This document shows positions 1 through 10,089 of a stretch of 64,000 bases of DNA, piece after piece. Within the stretch, counting starts at the first letter, position 1. Every line of letters starts with the position of its first letter. Position numbers and translations under genes: made by a program. Source of the stretch: Winogradskyella litoriviva (GTDB lineage Bacteria > Bacteroidota > Bacteroidia > Flavobacteriales > Flavobacteriaceae); contig NZ_JABRWQ010000007.1 in NCBI RefSeq assembly GCF_013249065.1, positions 1-64,000 on the forward strand. The letters are read 5' to 3'. Under the pieces are notes generated by a model that saw only the letters and a list, made by a program, of their open reading frames with translations, had not been told where the DNA came from and did not search any database.

Positions 1-2479
1 CTACCGTGTCTAAAATACCATCATTATCATCATCATCATCACAAATATCTGAAATACCATCGCCATCAGAATCTAAATTACCTGAAGCCAGTGCATCACA
101 AGGATCTATATAACAAACACTTAAAGTAAAATCACCATCAACAACTTGAGCGTTGGTACCATTACTGTAATCTATACCAAGCTCGGTAACTAATCCGTTT
201 GCTAGATTAACAGAAGCTGGATCAGGCTCACCATACTGACCATCATCTGAACCAGAGGCATTTGCATCACCATAAGCTTCATTAGCATCACTACATCCAT
301 CGCCATCACTATCTGTATTTTGAAAATCGTAAATTCCATCACTCAAAGTGTCAATTGGTGTAATACCTCCAGAAGCACTACTCGGAACACCATTCAAGTC
401 TGGAGTACCATCTGCTATTCCATCATTATTGGCATCTGTTCCTCCTACTTCATCTACATCATATATTCCATCATTATCTGAATCTAAATCTAAATAATCA
501 GAAACCGTGTCTCCATCAGTATCTAAACCAATGCAATATGTTAATTCATAGAATTGCATTGTAACATCACCTGCGTTTCCATTATTTTTTCCTACAGTTA
601 TAATAATTTCTGTTACTGGACCATTAATAGCAACAGCTATACTATTGCTTGGAGCATTTGCACCACCTGCAGCACTAATTGCACTCTGTCCATTAATTGT
701 TACGTTAGCACCTAAGTTAATGTCAGTAATACTAACTGGAACGTTATAAATTCCATTAAGACCAATAAAATCTACTCTGTCTGCGTTATCTAACCCTCCA
801 AATTTGAAATTTACATTATAAACTGGTTGAGAAAAAGTATATTTATATACAGCTACATCACCATTTGTAAAATCTGTATTATTAGGTTGTGTATTAACAA
901 ACGAACCTGATACACCTGCAGCAGAATTATCACTAACACCACCATTCCAACTAGCGCTACCTACTAATTCAAAACTTGCATCAACGTCAACTCCATTATA
1001 ACCGTAAATATCATTTACTAAAACTGGATTGTTAGAATTATTATTAAATGTCTGCCCTAATAAAACGAATCCAGTTGAACACTCTAGTTCATCAATATCC
1101 AATATACCATCATTATCATCATCTAAATCAGTAAAATCATTTACACCATCACAATCGTTGTCATTCTCAGAAATACTTATCGAGTTATTTCTTTCATTTG
1201 AATCTGTTTGAGTTAAATTGGTAATTTCTGCACTGTAAATTAAAGGTAATGCTATAGACGAAACTGACGTCTGCACAGTTAGTGTAACGCTTTCACCTGC
1301 TGGCAATCCAAAAATCACCCATTTATTATCAGCCGAATTATACGTTGCTGTTCCAGTTCCTGAAGAAAAAACAGCTGTGCTATTTGCGTAAGTTAAACCT
1401 GCTGGTAATGGTGCTTCTATTTCAAAATCGTTTGCATAATTAGCACTGTTATTTGTAACAGTAGTAATAATATTAATCGATGAAGATGTACATATACTTG
1501 TTGACGACTCTATATTGGCATCAATACTTAAATCTATGGATGTATTAAAACCTAAACTATTAGAATTATAAGCGGTAAAAGCTATATCAGTGTTTCCTGA
1601 GGTTGTATGTATAAACTTTACTATTTGAGCAGAATTTCCAGCAGTTATTCCAAAATCACTTAATAAAAATGCTAATACTCTAAAGTCTCGATAAGAGTTA
1701 ATAGCAAATGTACCAACAACATTACCTGTATTGGGGTCAACATTGTAAATTGTCCAATCTACACCAGCCACTACTGGTGTAGAAGAAAAATCTACCACTA
1801 CAATATTTCCAACAGTATTACCTAAATTATCTACGAACCTAAATGTATCACTTCCACCAGGTTCGCCCGTTTGATTAACAATAATATCTGGTATATTATC
1901 AGAAATGGCCGCTGTAGAAATCACCGTTATATCATCATAAGCTATATCTTGTGAATCTATGTTAAAAAAATTAGTACTCATTTCTAACCCATTAGACCCA
2001 TCTCTTACAAAATTAGTAGGAACAATTGGTGAGAAACTATTAATATAGTCTACTGGAGCGTTTGTTTGATTTACTCCTCCCCAATTATAAGCCACTCCTA
2101 ATAATTCCGGATTACTATAATTAATCACGCCAGGTATTGGAAATGCACGAAAGTTAGTTGGGGTAAATGATATTCCATTTAATGTTAACAAAGAATCATC
2201 AACACCAGTAGAATAAGTGATACCATTAGCCACAAATCCTAATAAATTATTTGAATCCGTTGCAGTAACCACTGATGAAGTAGTAGATTCAAAAAAACCA
2301 CCTTGATCACCATATACCGTTGTAACGTTTTCTTGAGCATTAATTAATAAAAATGATGAACAGAAACCAACAAGAACTATGGTTTGTAACCTAAGTAAAA
2401 ATAACTTCTCTAAAGGTGAGTTTACAAAAAAATAATTTATAATGTTCTTCGTTAAAGAGAATCGGGTAGAGATTTTCAT
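1..2479 (-). CDS. Large secreted surface protein with DUF11-like domain and thrombospondin type 3 repeats (3' end beyond window)
   Basis: The minus-strand frame is open from an ATG at 2479 to the window edge (826 codons seen, no stop), so the protein is truncated at its C-terminus by the window, not by mutation. Residues about 30-50 form a signal peptide ending in the flavobacterial FLLINAQ-E type junction. Residues about 60-300 look like an adhesin-type globular region. About 313-400 resemble a DUF11/conserved-repeat domain (motif LPAGLTYAN). From about 445 onward there are several calcium-binding TSP3-like runs (DLDDDNDGILDIDE, DSDNDGIYDVDE, DSDGDGISDICDDDDDNDG). Proteins of this build in Flavobacteria are exported by T9SS with a C-terminal sorting domain, which would lie outside the window. 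An adhesion or cell-surface role is inferred. A good promoter is present at 2620-2650. Confidence 0.85.
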   Translation of the reverse strand, partial: MKISTRFSLTKNIINYFFVNSPLEKLFLLRLQTIVLVGFCSSFLLINAQENVTTVYGDQGGFFESTTSSVVTATDSNNLLGFVANGITYSTGVDDSLLTLNGISFTPTNFRAFPIPGVINYSNPELLGVAYNWGGVNQTNAPVDYINSFSPIVPTNFVRDGSNGLEMSTNFFNIDSQDIAYDDITVISTAAISDNIPDIIVNQTGEPGGSDTFRFVDNLGNTVGNIVVVDFSSTPVVAGVDWTIYNVDPNTGNVVGTFAINSYRDFRVLAFLLSDFGITAGNSAQIVKFIHTTSGNTDIAFTAYNSNSLGFNTSIDLSIDANIESSTSICTSSSINIITTVTNNSANYANDFEIEAPLPAGLTYANSTAVFSSGTGTATYNSADNKWVIFGLPAGESVTLTVQTSVSSIALPLIYSAEITNLTQTDSNERNNSISISENDNDCDGVNDFTDLDDDNDGILDIDELECSTGFVLLGQTFNNNSNNPVLVNDIYGYNGVDVDASFELVGSASWNGGVSDNSAAGVSGSFVNTQPNNTDFTNGDVAVYKYTFSQPVYNVNFKFGGLDNADRVDFIGLNGIYNVPVSITDINLGANVTINGQSAISAAGGANAPSNSIAVAINGPVTEIIITVGKNNGNAGDVTMQFYELTYCIGLDTDGDTVSDYLDLDSDNDGIYDVDEVGGTDANNDGIADGTPDLNGVPSSASGGITPIDTLSDGIYDFQNTDSDGDGCSDANEAYGDANASGSDDGQYGEPDPASVNLANGLVTELGIDYSNGTNAQVVDGDFTLSVCYIDPCDALASGNLDSDGDGISDICDDDDDNDGILDTV

Positions 2480-2619
2480 ATTATCTATGGGTAATTTATT
2501 TTTAATAACTATGTATTTTATTAGAACAACTAAAACTTTACTTATCCCAGTTTTTTCGATAAAAAGTTAAGCGTATAATTAAAATTCATTTTATAAACAA
2601 TACATTATCGTTTAAACAA

Positions 2620-2650
2620 CAAATATATCCCACAAAGATTAAGTGTCAAA
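2620..2650 (-). promoter_or_regulatory. Bacteroidota-type promoter for the TSP3 surface protein
   Basis: On the minus strand TTTG (2650-2647) is followed after 19 nt by TATATTTG (2627-2620), a full match to the established TTTG/TAnnTTTG consensus. It implies a 5' leader of about 135 nt before the ATG at 2479. Confidence 0.7.
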
Positions 2651-3044
2651 TGAATTTGTGAGATTTTTCTACTTTAACGATATTATCTGAATAAGTTCTA
2701 TAGGACACAAAAAAATGTCCCAAAGTCACATTATAACGTATAATTTAGATTTCATTTATAAAATGTGAAGAGATTAGCTATTAATCAACTCCTTAACAAG
2801 ATTTGAGAAAGAAAATTACCCTTAATAAAATCTTAAAACAAAATTACAAAATCATTCTTTACTTTTTACGAATAACTATATAACCGAACATTAAAATAAT
2901 CGACAAATATAAACTACAATAAAAATGGAAAAGGAAATTTTAGACCAAAGGCATCAAATCTAGATAGATTGTTATAAAACTTAAGATGAAAAGTATATTT
3001 AGAAAATATCGAATGTAAAAAATCTGAGTATACTCTTTTATTTC

Positions 3045-3052
3045 TATTTTTG
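3045..3052 (+). promoter_or_regulatory. Candidate -7 element of prfC promoter
   Basis: TATTTTTG matches TAnnTTTG and lies 19 bp before the prfC start codon. No convincing -33 TTTG is visible at the right distance, so only the -7 half is supported. Confidence 0.45.
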
Positions 3053-3071
3053 CATACTTCAAAAAAATAGC

Positions 3072-4661
3072 ATGAGTTTTATAAAAGAAATCAATAGACG
3101 TAGAACCTTCGGTATCATTTCACATCCAGATGCTGGTAAAACAACATTAACTGAAAAGTTACTATTATTTGGAGGTGCAATTCAAGAAGCAGGTGCCGTA
3201 AAAAGCAACAAAATTAAAAAAGGTGCAACCAGTGACTTTATGGAGATTGAGCGCCAAAGAGGGATATCTGTAGCGACTTCCGTTTTAGCTTTTGAATATA
3301 ACGGTATTAAAATAAACATTCTCGATACTCCTGGACATAAAGATTTTGCCGAAGATACATTTAGAACACTTACTGCTGTAGATAGTGTTATAGTTGTCAT
3401 TGATGTTGCAAAAGGTGTAGAGGAACAAACTGAAAAATTAGTTGAAGTTTGTAGAATGCGCAACATACCTATGATTGTTTTCATCAATAAAATGGATAGA
3501 GAAGGTAAAGATGCATTTGATCTTCTTGATGAAATTGAACAAAAACTTGGTCTCAGTGTTGTGCCTTTGAGTTTCCCAATTGGTATGGGTTACGACTTTA
3601 AGGGTATATATAATATATGGGAAAAAAACGTGAATCTATTTTCGGGCGATAGCCGAAAAGATATCGAAGAAACTATAGAAATATCTGATTTATCGTCTTC
3701 TGAATTAGACCAATTAGTTGGTGAAAAAGCCGCTAATACACTAAGAGAAGAAATAGAATTGGTTGAAGGTATATATCCTGGCTTTAACAAGGAAGATTAT
3801 CTAAATGGTAAACAACAACCAGTATTTTTTGGATCGGCATTAAACAATTTTGGTGTTAGAGAGTTACTAGATTGTTTTATAGAGATTGCTCCTAAACCTA
3901 GACCTAAGCAGAGTGAAGAGCGTTTAGTAAAACCAGAAGAAAACGAATTTAGTGGATTTGTATTTAAAATTCATGCCAATATGGATCCTAATCATAGAAA
4001 CAGATTAGCATTTATTAAAATTGTATCTGGTGAGTTTAAAAGAAACACACCATACTTACATGTAAGACACAATAAAAAATTAAAATTCTCTAGTCCTAAC
4101 GCTTTTTTTGCTGAAAAAAAAGAAATAGTAGATATCTCATATCCAGGCGATATTGTAGGCTTACAAGATACTGGTAGTTTTAAAATTGGAGACACTTTAA
4201 CCGAAGGCGAAATCTTAAATTATAAAGGAGTCCCAAGTTTTTCTCCAGAGCATTTTAGATATATCAATAATGCTGATCCTATGAAAGCAAAACAGCTTTA
4301 TAAAGGTATCGATCAGTTAATGGATGAAGGTGTTGCTCAATTATTTACATTAGATTTTAATGGCCGTAAAGTTATTGGAACCGTTGGCGCATTGCAGTAC
4401 GAAGTGATACAATATCGATTAGAGCACGAATATGGAGCTAAATGTACTTATGAAAATTTAAATGTACATAAAGCTTGTTGGGTCGAAACGAATAATCCAA
4501 AAAGTGAAGAGTTTAAGGAGTTTCTAAGAGTTAAACAACGCTTTTTAGCGAGAGATAAAAGAAATCAATTAGTATTCCTTGCAGACTCTATGTTTACATT
4601 GCAAATGACCCAGCAAAAATACCCTAGTATTACGTTTCATATGACATCAGAATTTGAATAA
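3072..4661 (+). CDS. prfC: Peptide chain release factor 3 (RF3)
   Basis: This GTPase recycles RF1/RF2 from the ribosome after termination. The 529 residues match the usual RF3 length. Visible G motifs are the P-loop HPDAGKTT at 18-25, DTPGH at 85-89 and NKMD at 139-142, and the effector stretch with the RF3-like RQRGISVATS follows the P-loop. Domain II starts around residue 295, and the C-terminal region ends with the RF3-specific VIQYRLEHEYGAK stretch, which separates it from EF-G. It is monocistronic in appearance, with a possible terminator hairpin at 4694-4717. The ATG is preceded by an A-rich leader and no Shine-Dalgarno, as expected in this phylum. Confidence 0.97.
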   Translation: MSFIKEINRRRTFGIISHPDAGKTTLTEKLLLFGGAIQEAGAVKSNKIKKGATSDFMEIERQRGISVATSVLAFEYNGIKINILDTPGHKDFAEDTFRTLTAVDSVIVVIDVAKGVEEQTEKLVEVCRMRNIPMIVFINKMDREGKDAFDLLDEIEQKLGLSVVPLSFPIGMGYDFKGIYNIWEKNVNLFSGDSRKDIEETIEISDLSSSELDQLVGEKAANTLREEIELVEGIYPGFNKEDYLNGKQQPVFFGSALNNFGVRELLDCFIEIAPKPRPKQSEERLVKPEENEFSGFVFKIHANMDPNHRNRLAFIKIVSGEFKRNTPYLHVRHNKKLKFSSPNAFFAEKKEIVDISYPGDIVGLQDTGSFKIGDTLTEGEILNYKGVPSFSPEHFRYINNADPMKAKQLYKGIDQLMDEGVAQLFTLDFNGRKVIGTVGALQYEVIQYRLEHEYGAKCTYENLNVHKACWVETNNPKSEEFKEFLRVKQRFLARDKRNQLVFLADSMFTLQMTQQKYPSITFHMTSEFE

Positions 4662-4693
4662 ATTAGGTAGGTAGTTCGTCGATTTACCTTCGC

Positions 4694-4717
4694 AAACAAC
4701 GTATTTCAACGTTGTTT
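4694..4717 (+). terminator. Possible terminator hairpin after prfC
   Basis: AAACAACG (4694-4701) pairs with CGTTGTTT (4710-4717) around an 8-nt loop. The following T-run is short, so termination strength is uncertain. Confidence 0.4.
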
Positions 4718-4803
4718 TAGTTATTTTGTCGATTTTTTTGAATATATTAGCTGAGTAGTTTCTACATTCAAAATAAGATTAACCCCAAACTAATCTACTT
4801 ATT

Positions 4804-5034
4804 ATGGAAAATAACGAAAACGTTTTCAGTAACGACAAGATTACTGTTACTTACAATCCTCGCCGTTGTGCAAACGCAGGAATTTGCGCATTACAACTAT
4901 CAGATGTATTTAGAAATTCAGTGATTCCATGGATTAATTTAGATGGAGCACAAACGGACGACATAATCAGTCAAGTAAATAAATGCCCTTCTGGTGCATT
5001 GAAGTATTATTTGAAACAAAAAGAAGTTGCCTAA
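4804..5034 (+). CDS. Small YjdI-like (4Fe-4S) mono-cluster protein
   Basis: The 76-residue protein resembles the divergent single-cluster ferredoxin family (Fer4_19/YjdI). The visible ligand candidates are Cys22, Cys28 and Cys61, in the contexts RRCANAGICA and NKCPSGAL. The CPSGAL motif is characteristic of the family. Family members are probably electron carriers or cluster sensors of unknown partner, so no reaction can be assigned. It stands alone between prfC and a strong terminator at 5055-5093. Only three cysteines are present, so a fourth ligand, if any, must be another residue or molecule. Confidence 0.8.
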   Translation: MENNENVFSNDKITVTYNPRRCANAGICALQLSDVFRNSVIPWINLDGAQTDDIISQVNKCPSGALKYYLKQKEVA

Positions 5035-5054
5035 ATAAATAATTCATCATTCAA

Positions 5055-5093
5055 TAAAAAACCCTTAGAAATTATCTTCTAAGGGTTTTTTTA
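5055..5093 (+). terminator. Intrinsic terminator of the Fe-S protein gene
   Basis: AAAAAACCCTTAGAA (5056-5070) and TTCTAAGGGTTTTTT (5077-5091) form a perfect stem with a 6-nt loop and a T-tract. The A-tract on the left would let it work in both directions, although the converging DUF3467 gene ends 180 bp away. Confidence 0.85.
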
Positions 5094-5272
5094 TAATTTT
5101 TTGGCCTAAAACTGACTTAAATTAATTTTTAAGGCATTTAAAACACTTATTATTTTTAAACAACAAAGTATAAGCAAAAATATTTAAAAACCTTAAAACA
5201 CACCTCATAATAAGTCATTTAATATAGTGGTTGGCAATAGTTTTTAAACATGTAATTAATTTTTTCTATACA

Positions 5273-5590
5273 CTATGCTTGACCAGTTGGACCAAAATTT
5301 AAAGGAATAGGAGGCTGCTCGTAATCCTTAATTTCACCATGTGCATTCTCAAAACGCGTAACATTGTCTGCCAATGCTTTTAATAAACGTTTTGCATGCT
5401 GTGGTGTTAAAATTATTCTAGACTTAACTTTACTCTTTGGAGTACCAGGCATAATACTAATAAAATCTACTACAAACTCTGATACAGAATGATTAATAAT
5501 TGCTAAGTTTGAATAAGTTCCTTCTGCAATTTTCTCATCTAATTCTATATTGATTTGCCCTTTCTTTGGGTTATTTTTTTCATCCGCCAT
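5273..5590 (-). CDS. DUF3467 domain-containing protein
   Basis: This 105-residue soluble protein matches the DUF3467 family: an IDLxE-like N-terminus (NIELDEKIAEGTYSNLAII), a central VVDFISIMPG block and a SRIILTPQHAKRLLKAL block. Its function is unknown. The gene follows rpoC, an arrangement I recognise as common in Bacteroidota, but a terminator-like hairpin (5652-5686) separates them here. It may therefore be read by leak-through from the rpoBC transcript or from its own unseen promoter. A transcription- or translation-linked role is only a guess from position. Confidence 0.85.
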   Translation of the reverse strand: MADEKNNPKKGQINIELDEKIAEGTYSNLAIINHSVSEFVVDFISIMPGTPKSKVKSRIILTPQHAKRLLKALADNVTRFENAHGEIKDYEQPPIPLNFGPTGQA

Positions 5591-5651
5591 TTTTAATATC
5601 TTTTAATTTTTTTTAAATAGTTAGCAATTCTAATAATTACTACTTTAATTT

Positions 5652-5686
5652 AAAAAGCCTTCATGTATAAATACAAGAAGGCTTTT
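5652..5686 (-). terminator. Terminator-like hairpin between rpoC and DUF3467 gene
   Basis: AAAAAGCCTTC (5652-5662) and GAAGGCTTTT (5677-5686) form a 10-bp stem around a 14-nt loop with A/T tracts on both sides, so it can end rpoC transcription on the minus strand. Confidence 0.75.
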
Positions 5687-5714
5687 ATCACTTTAATTTA
5701 TTACGAAAACTGAA

Positions 5715-8700
5715 TTAATTAAAATTCATCTCTTCTTTAGCCTTCATCATTTCGTTAAATTCTTGTTTAGAACCAACAATGATGTTTTCGTATTCTCTTA
5801 CTCCTGTACCTGCTGGAATTCTATGCCCAACAATTACATTTTCTTTTAGTCCTTCTAAAGAATCTACCTTACCATTTACTGCTGCTTCGTTAAGAACTTT
5901 TGTTGTTTCTTGGAACGATGCTGCTGAAATAAACGATTTGGTTTGTAATGATGCTCTTGTTATACCTTGTAAGATAGGTGTTGCCGTAGCAGGACTTACG
6001 TCTCTTGCTGTTACAAGATTCTTATCTTCACGTCGTAAACTAGAGTTTTCATCTCTTAATTCTCTAACAGATACTATCTGACCCGATTTTAAATTCTCAG
6101 AATCACCAGCATCTTCAACTACTTTCATTCCAAACATTTTATCGTTTTCTTCAATAAAATCTGATTTATGAACCAATTGATTTTCTAAGAAAATAGTATC
6201 ACCAGAATCAATGATTCTAACTTTACGCATCATCTGTCTTACAACAACTTCAAAATGCTTATCATTAATTTTTACACCTTGTAAACGGTATACTTCTTGA
6301 ACTTCGTTAACTAAGTATTGTTGTACTGCAGAAGGTCCTTTAATGTTTAAGATATCATTTGGTGTTATAGAACCATCAGATAAAGGCATACCAGCTTTAA
6401 CGTAATCATTCTCTTGTACAAGAATCTGATTAGATAATTTTACTAAGTATTTTTTAACTTCACCTAATTTAGATTCGATAATAATTTCACGATTACCACG
6501 CTTTATTTTACCAAAAGAAACAACACCATCAATCGCACTTACTACAGCAGGATTAGAAGGGTTACGAGCTTCAAATAATTCAGTTACACGAGGAAGACCA
6601 CCTGTAATATCACCTGCTTTAGCAGATTTACGAGGAATCTTAACTAAAATCTTACCTATATCAATCTTATCACCATCATCAATCATAATATGAGCTCCAA
6701 CAGGCAAGTTATAAGAACGAATTGTTTCTCCTTTAGAATCTTCAATTACTAAAGTTGGAATCAATTTCTTATTTCTAGATTCAGAAATCACTTTCTCTTG
6801 GAAACCTGTTTGTTCATCAATCTCAACCTGGTAAGTAATACCTTGTTCGATGTTTTCATATCTTACTTTACCAGCAAATTCTGAAATAATTACACCGTTA
6901 TATGGATCCCATTGACAAACTACATCACCTTTCTTCAATTTATCACCTGGCTTAACATATATAAATGAACCATAAGGGATATTATTGGTACTTAAAACAA
7001 TTCCTGTTTTAGCATCAGTTAATTTTAATTCTGAAGTTCTAGAGATAACAACATCTACTTCGTTTCCTTCGTTATCTTTTGATTTTACAGTTTTTAGGTC
7101 TTCTATTTCTGCAATACCATCAAACTTCACAGTTAATTTGTTATCCTCTGAAATGTTACCTGCAATACCACCAACGTGGAACGTACGTAATGTTAACTGT
7201 GTACCTGGTTCTCCAATAGATTGAGCAGCAACTACACCTACAGCTTCACCTCTTTGTACCATTTTACCAGTAGCTAGGTTACGTCCATAACATTTAACAC
7301 AAATTCCTTTTTTAGCCTCACAAGATAATGGAGATCTAACTTCTATAGAATCTAATGGTGAATCACCAATTTTCTTAGCTATTACATCGTCTATATGTCC
7401 ACCAGCTTCAACTAATAATTCTTCCGTTAATGGATCATATACATCATTAAGAGATGTTCTACCAACTACTCTAGCTTCTAAGCTCTCAACAATTTCTTCA
7501 TTCTTCTTAAGTGCAGAAACTTCAATACCTCTTAATGTACCACAATCCTCTTCATATACAATTACATCTTGAGAAACATCTACTAATCGACGCGTTAAGT
7601 AACCAGCATCGGCAGTTTTAAGAGCCGTATCTGCAAGACCTTTACGTGCACCGTGAGTAGAGATAAAGTATTCTAAAATTGAAAGTCCTTCTTTAAAGTT
7701 AGAAAGAATTGGATTTTCAATAATTTCACCACCACCTGCATTAGATTTTTTAGGCTTAGCCATTAATCCACGCATACCAGTTAACTGACGAATCTGTTCT
7801 TTAGAACCCCTTGCACCAGAATCTAGCATCATAAATACTGAGTTAAACCCTTGTTGGTCTTCTCTAATACGTTTCATTGACAATTCAGTCAATTCTGCAT
7901 TTGTTGAAGTCCAAATATCAATAACTTGGTTATAACGCTCGTTGTTGGTAATAAGTCCCATGTTATAGTTACCCATTATACCATCAACCTGCTTATTAGC
8001 AGCAGCAATCATTGTATGCTTTTCTTGAGGAATAATAATATCACCTAAACTAAATGACAATCCACCTTGAAATGCAAACTTATAACCTTGTGTTTTTATC
8101 TCATCTAAGAAATCAGCTGTTTCAGGTACACTTGTCTTTTTAAGAATACCATGAATAATTCCTCTTAAAGATTTCTTAGTTAAAACTTCATTAATATAAC
8201 CCGCAGCTGCTGGAACTTTTTCATTAAAAAGTACACGTCCAACTGTAGTTTCAATAATTTGTTTAGTTAATTCTCCTTCTTCATTAAAATCGTAAGTTCT
8301 AACTTTTATACCTGCATTTAAGTCCACTTTCTTCTCGTTATAAGCAATTGTTACTTCTTGAGGAGAATAAAAAGTTAATCCTTCACCTTTTACTGGAACT
8401 TCAGGCGTTGATTTACGAAGCTTAGTCATATAATACAAACCAAGTACCATATCTTGTGAAGGTACAGTAACTGGTGATCCATTTGCTGGATTTAATATAT
8501 TATGTGAAGCCAACATTAATAATTGACATTCTAAAATAGCTTCTGGTCCTAATGGTAAATGCACAGCCATCTGGTCACCATCAAAATCGGCATTAAATGC
8601 AGTACACACTAATGGGTGTAACTGAATCGCTTTACCTTCGATAAGTTTAGGTTGGAATGCTTGTATACCTAGTCTGTGTAACGTAGGAGCACGATTTAAA

Positions 8701-10016
8701 AGAACTGGATGTCCTTTTAAAACATTCTCTAATATATCCCAAACTACAGGCTCTTTTCTATCTATAATTTTCTTCGCAGATTTTACAGTTTTTACAATTC
8801 CTCTTTCTATTAATTTTCTAATAATAAAAGGCTTATAAAGCTCTGCTGCCATTCCTTTTGGCAATCCACATTCAAATAATCTTAATTCTGGTCCAACAAC
8901 AATTACAGAACGTGCAGAATAATCAACACGCTTACCAAGTAAGTTTTGACGGAAACGTCCTTGCTTACCCTTAAGTGAATCTGATAATGACTTTAATGGT
9001 CTATTAGAATCTGTTTTTACTGCAGATGATTTACGTGTGTTATCAAATAAAGAATCTACTGATTCTTGTAACATACGTTTTTCATTACGTAAAATTACTT
9101 CTGGTGCTTTTATCTCAACTAATCTCTTAAGACGGTTGTTACGGATAATTACACGACGGTATAAATCATTTAAATCTGATGTTGCAAAACGACCACCATC
9201 TAAAGGCACTAAAGGTCTTAATTCTGGTGGAATTACAGGTACAGCCTTCATAATCATCCATTCTGGTCTGTTTTCTCTGTTTTCGTTAGAATCTCTAAAT
9301 GCTTCTACAACTTGTAAACGCTTTAATGCTTCAGTTTTACGTTGCTTAGACGTTTCATTATTAGCTTTATGTCTTAAATCATAAGATAATTGATCTAAAT
9401 CAATTCTAGCTAACAAATCGATAAGACACTCAGCACCCATCTTAGCGATGAATTTGTTAGGATCTGTATCGTCTAAATATTGATTTTCTTGAGGAATAGT
9501 ATCTAATATATTTAAATACTCTTCTTCAGTTAAGAAATCCATTTTTTGAATTGGCTCTCCTTCAGCATTCATTGCAATACCTGGCTGAATAACCACATAA
9601 CGCTCATAATAAATGATCATATCTAATTTCTTAGATGGTAATCCAAGAAGGTAACCTATTTTATTTGGTAACGAACGAAAATACCAAATATGCGCTACTG
9701 GTACAACTAAGTTGATGTGACCTACACGATCTCTACGTACTTTCTTTTCTGTTACTTCTACACCACAACGGTCACAAACAATACCCTTGTAACGTATTCT
9801 TTTATATTTACCACAAGCACATTCAAAATCCTTTACAGGACCAAAAATACGCTCACAGAACAAACCATCTCTTTCTGGTTTGTGAGTTCGATAATTAATA
9901 GTTTCTGGCTTTAATACCTCTCCACGAGATGCTGCTAAAACAGACTCTGGTGATGCTAAACCAATAGAAATTTTATTAAATTTCTGTACTGTATTCTTAT
10001 CTTGTTTTCTTGCCAT
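5715..10016 (-). CDS. rpoC: DNA-directed RNA polymerase subunit beta'
   Basis: This is the catalytic clamp subunit of RNA polymerase, 1433 residues, the usual Bacteroidota length. The N-terminal zinc ribbon has Cys66, Cys68, Cys81 and Cys84. The active-site NADFDGD motif at 475-481 supplies the three magnesium-binding aspartates Asp477, Asp479 and Asp481. The second zinc site (CGTLRG...[11 protein letters not shown]) is near residue 820-905. The bridge-helix/trigger-loop region follows ([16 protein letters not shown]). It lies 73 bp after rpoB, across a spacer with an 18-bp hairpin and a 7-bp phased tract, and belongs to the rplKAJL-rpoBC transcription unit. Confidence 0.99.
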   Translation of the reverse strand: MARKQDKNTVQKFNKISIGLASPESVLAASRGEVLKPETINYRTHKPERDGLFCERIFGPVKDFECACGKYKRIRYKGIVCDRCGVEVTEKKVRRDRVGHINLVVPVAHIWYFRSLPNKIGYLLGLPSKKLDMIIYYERYVVIQPGIAMNAEGEPIQKMDFLTEEEYLNILDTIPQENQYLDDTDPNKFIAKMGAECLIDLLARIDLDQLSYDLRHKANNETSKQRKTEALKRLQVVEAFRDSNENRENRPEWMIMKAVPVIPPELRPLVPLDGGRFATSDLNDLYRRVIIRNNRLKRLVEIKAPEVILRNEKRMLQESVDSLFDNTRKSSAVKTDSNRPLKSLSDSLKGKQGRFRQNLLGKRVDYSARSVIVVGPELRLFECGLPKGMAAELYKPFIIRKLIERGIVKTVKSAKKIIDRKEPVVWDILENVLKGHPVLLNRAPTLHRLGIQAFQPKLIEGKAIQLHPLVCTAFNADFDGDQMAVHLPLGPEAILECQLLMLASHNILNPANGSPVTVPSQDMVLGLYYMTKLRKSTPEVPVKGEGLTFYSPQEVTIAYNEKKVDLNAGIKVRTYDFNEEGELTKQIIETTVGRVLFNEKVPAAAGYINEVLTKKSLRGIIHGILKKTSVPETADFLDEIKTQGYKFAFQGGLSFSLGDIIIPQEKHTMIAAANKQVDGIMGNYNMGLITNNERYNQVIDIWTSTNAELTELSMKRIREDQQGFNSVFMMLDSGARGSKEQIRQLTGMRGLMAKPKKSNAGGGEIIENPILSNFKEGLSILEYFISTHGARKGLADTALKTADAGYLTRRLVDVSQDVIVYEEDCGTLRGIEVSALKKNEEIVESLEARVVGRTSLNDVYDPLTEELLVEAGGHIDDVIAKKIGDSPLDSIEVRSPLSCEAKKGICVKCYGRNLATGKMVQRGEAVGVVAAQSIGEPGTQLTLRTFHVGGIAGNISEDNKLTVKFDGIAEIEDLKTVKSKDNEGNEVDVVISRTSELKLTDAKTGIVLSTNNIPYGSFIYVKPGDKLKKGDVVCQWDPYNGVIISEFAGKVRYENIEQGITYQVEIDEQTGFQEKVISESRNKKLIPTLVIEDSKGETIRSYNLPVGAHIMIDDGDKIDIGKILVKIPRKSAKAGDITGGLPRVTELFEARNPSNPAVVSAIDGVVSFGKIKRGNREIIIESKLGEVKKYLVKLSNQILVQENDYVKAGMPLSDGSITPNDILNIKGPSAVQQYLVNEVQEVYRLQGVKINDKHFEVVVRQMMRKVRIIDSGDTIFLENQLVHKSDFIEENDKMFGMKVVEDAGDSENLKSGQIVSVRELRDENSSLRREDKNLVTARDVSPATATPILQGITRASLQTKSFISAASFQETTKVLNEAAVNGKVDSLEGLKENVIVGHRIPAGTGVREYENIIVGSKQEFNEMMKAKEEMNFN

Positions 10017-10031
10017 GTTCTTTATAGTATT

Positions 10032-10087
10032 CAGTCTTCAGTCTTCAGTACACAGTATTCACTGCGTACTGACGACTGCCTACTATT
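10032..10087. repeat. Degenerate 7-bp tandem tract with 18-bp inverted repeat in the rpoB-rpoC spacer
   Basis: Eight consecutive 7-mers can be laid out from 10032: CAGTCTT twice, CAGTACA, CAGTATT, CACTGCG, TACTGAC, GACTGCC, TACTATT. Positions 10039-10056 and 10061-10078 are inverted copies. In the minus-strand mRNA they give an 18-bp stem with one G/A mismatch, one G-U wobble and a GAAU loop. Confidence 0.75.
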
Positions 10088-10089
10088 TT

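Larger units (their letters stand above)
2480..3071. other. 592-bp intergenic region between divergent genes
   Basis: No open frame here looks coding. It holds the minus-strand promoter for the TSP3 protein (2620-2650), a small inverted repeat GGACA-N8-TGTCC at 2703-2720 and a candidate plus-strand -7 element for prfC (3045-3052). The rest is featureless A+T-rich DNA. Confidence 0.7.

Noticed and set aside
5653-5686. Inverted repeat after rpoC as a mobile-element end
   Set aside because: Stem, loop size and flanking A/T tracts are those of a bidirectional terminator, and there is no second copy or transposase.
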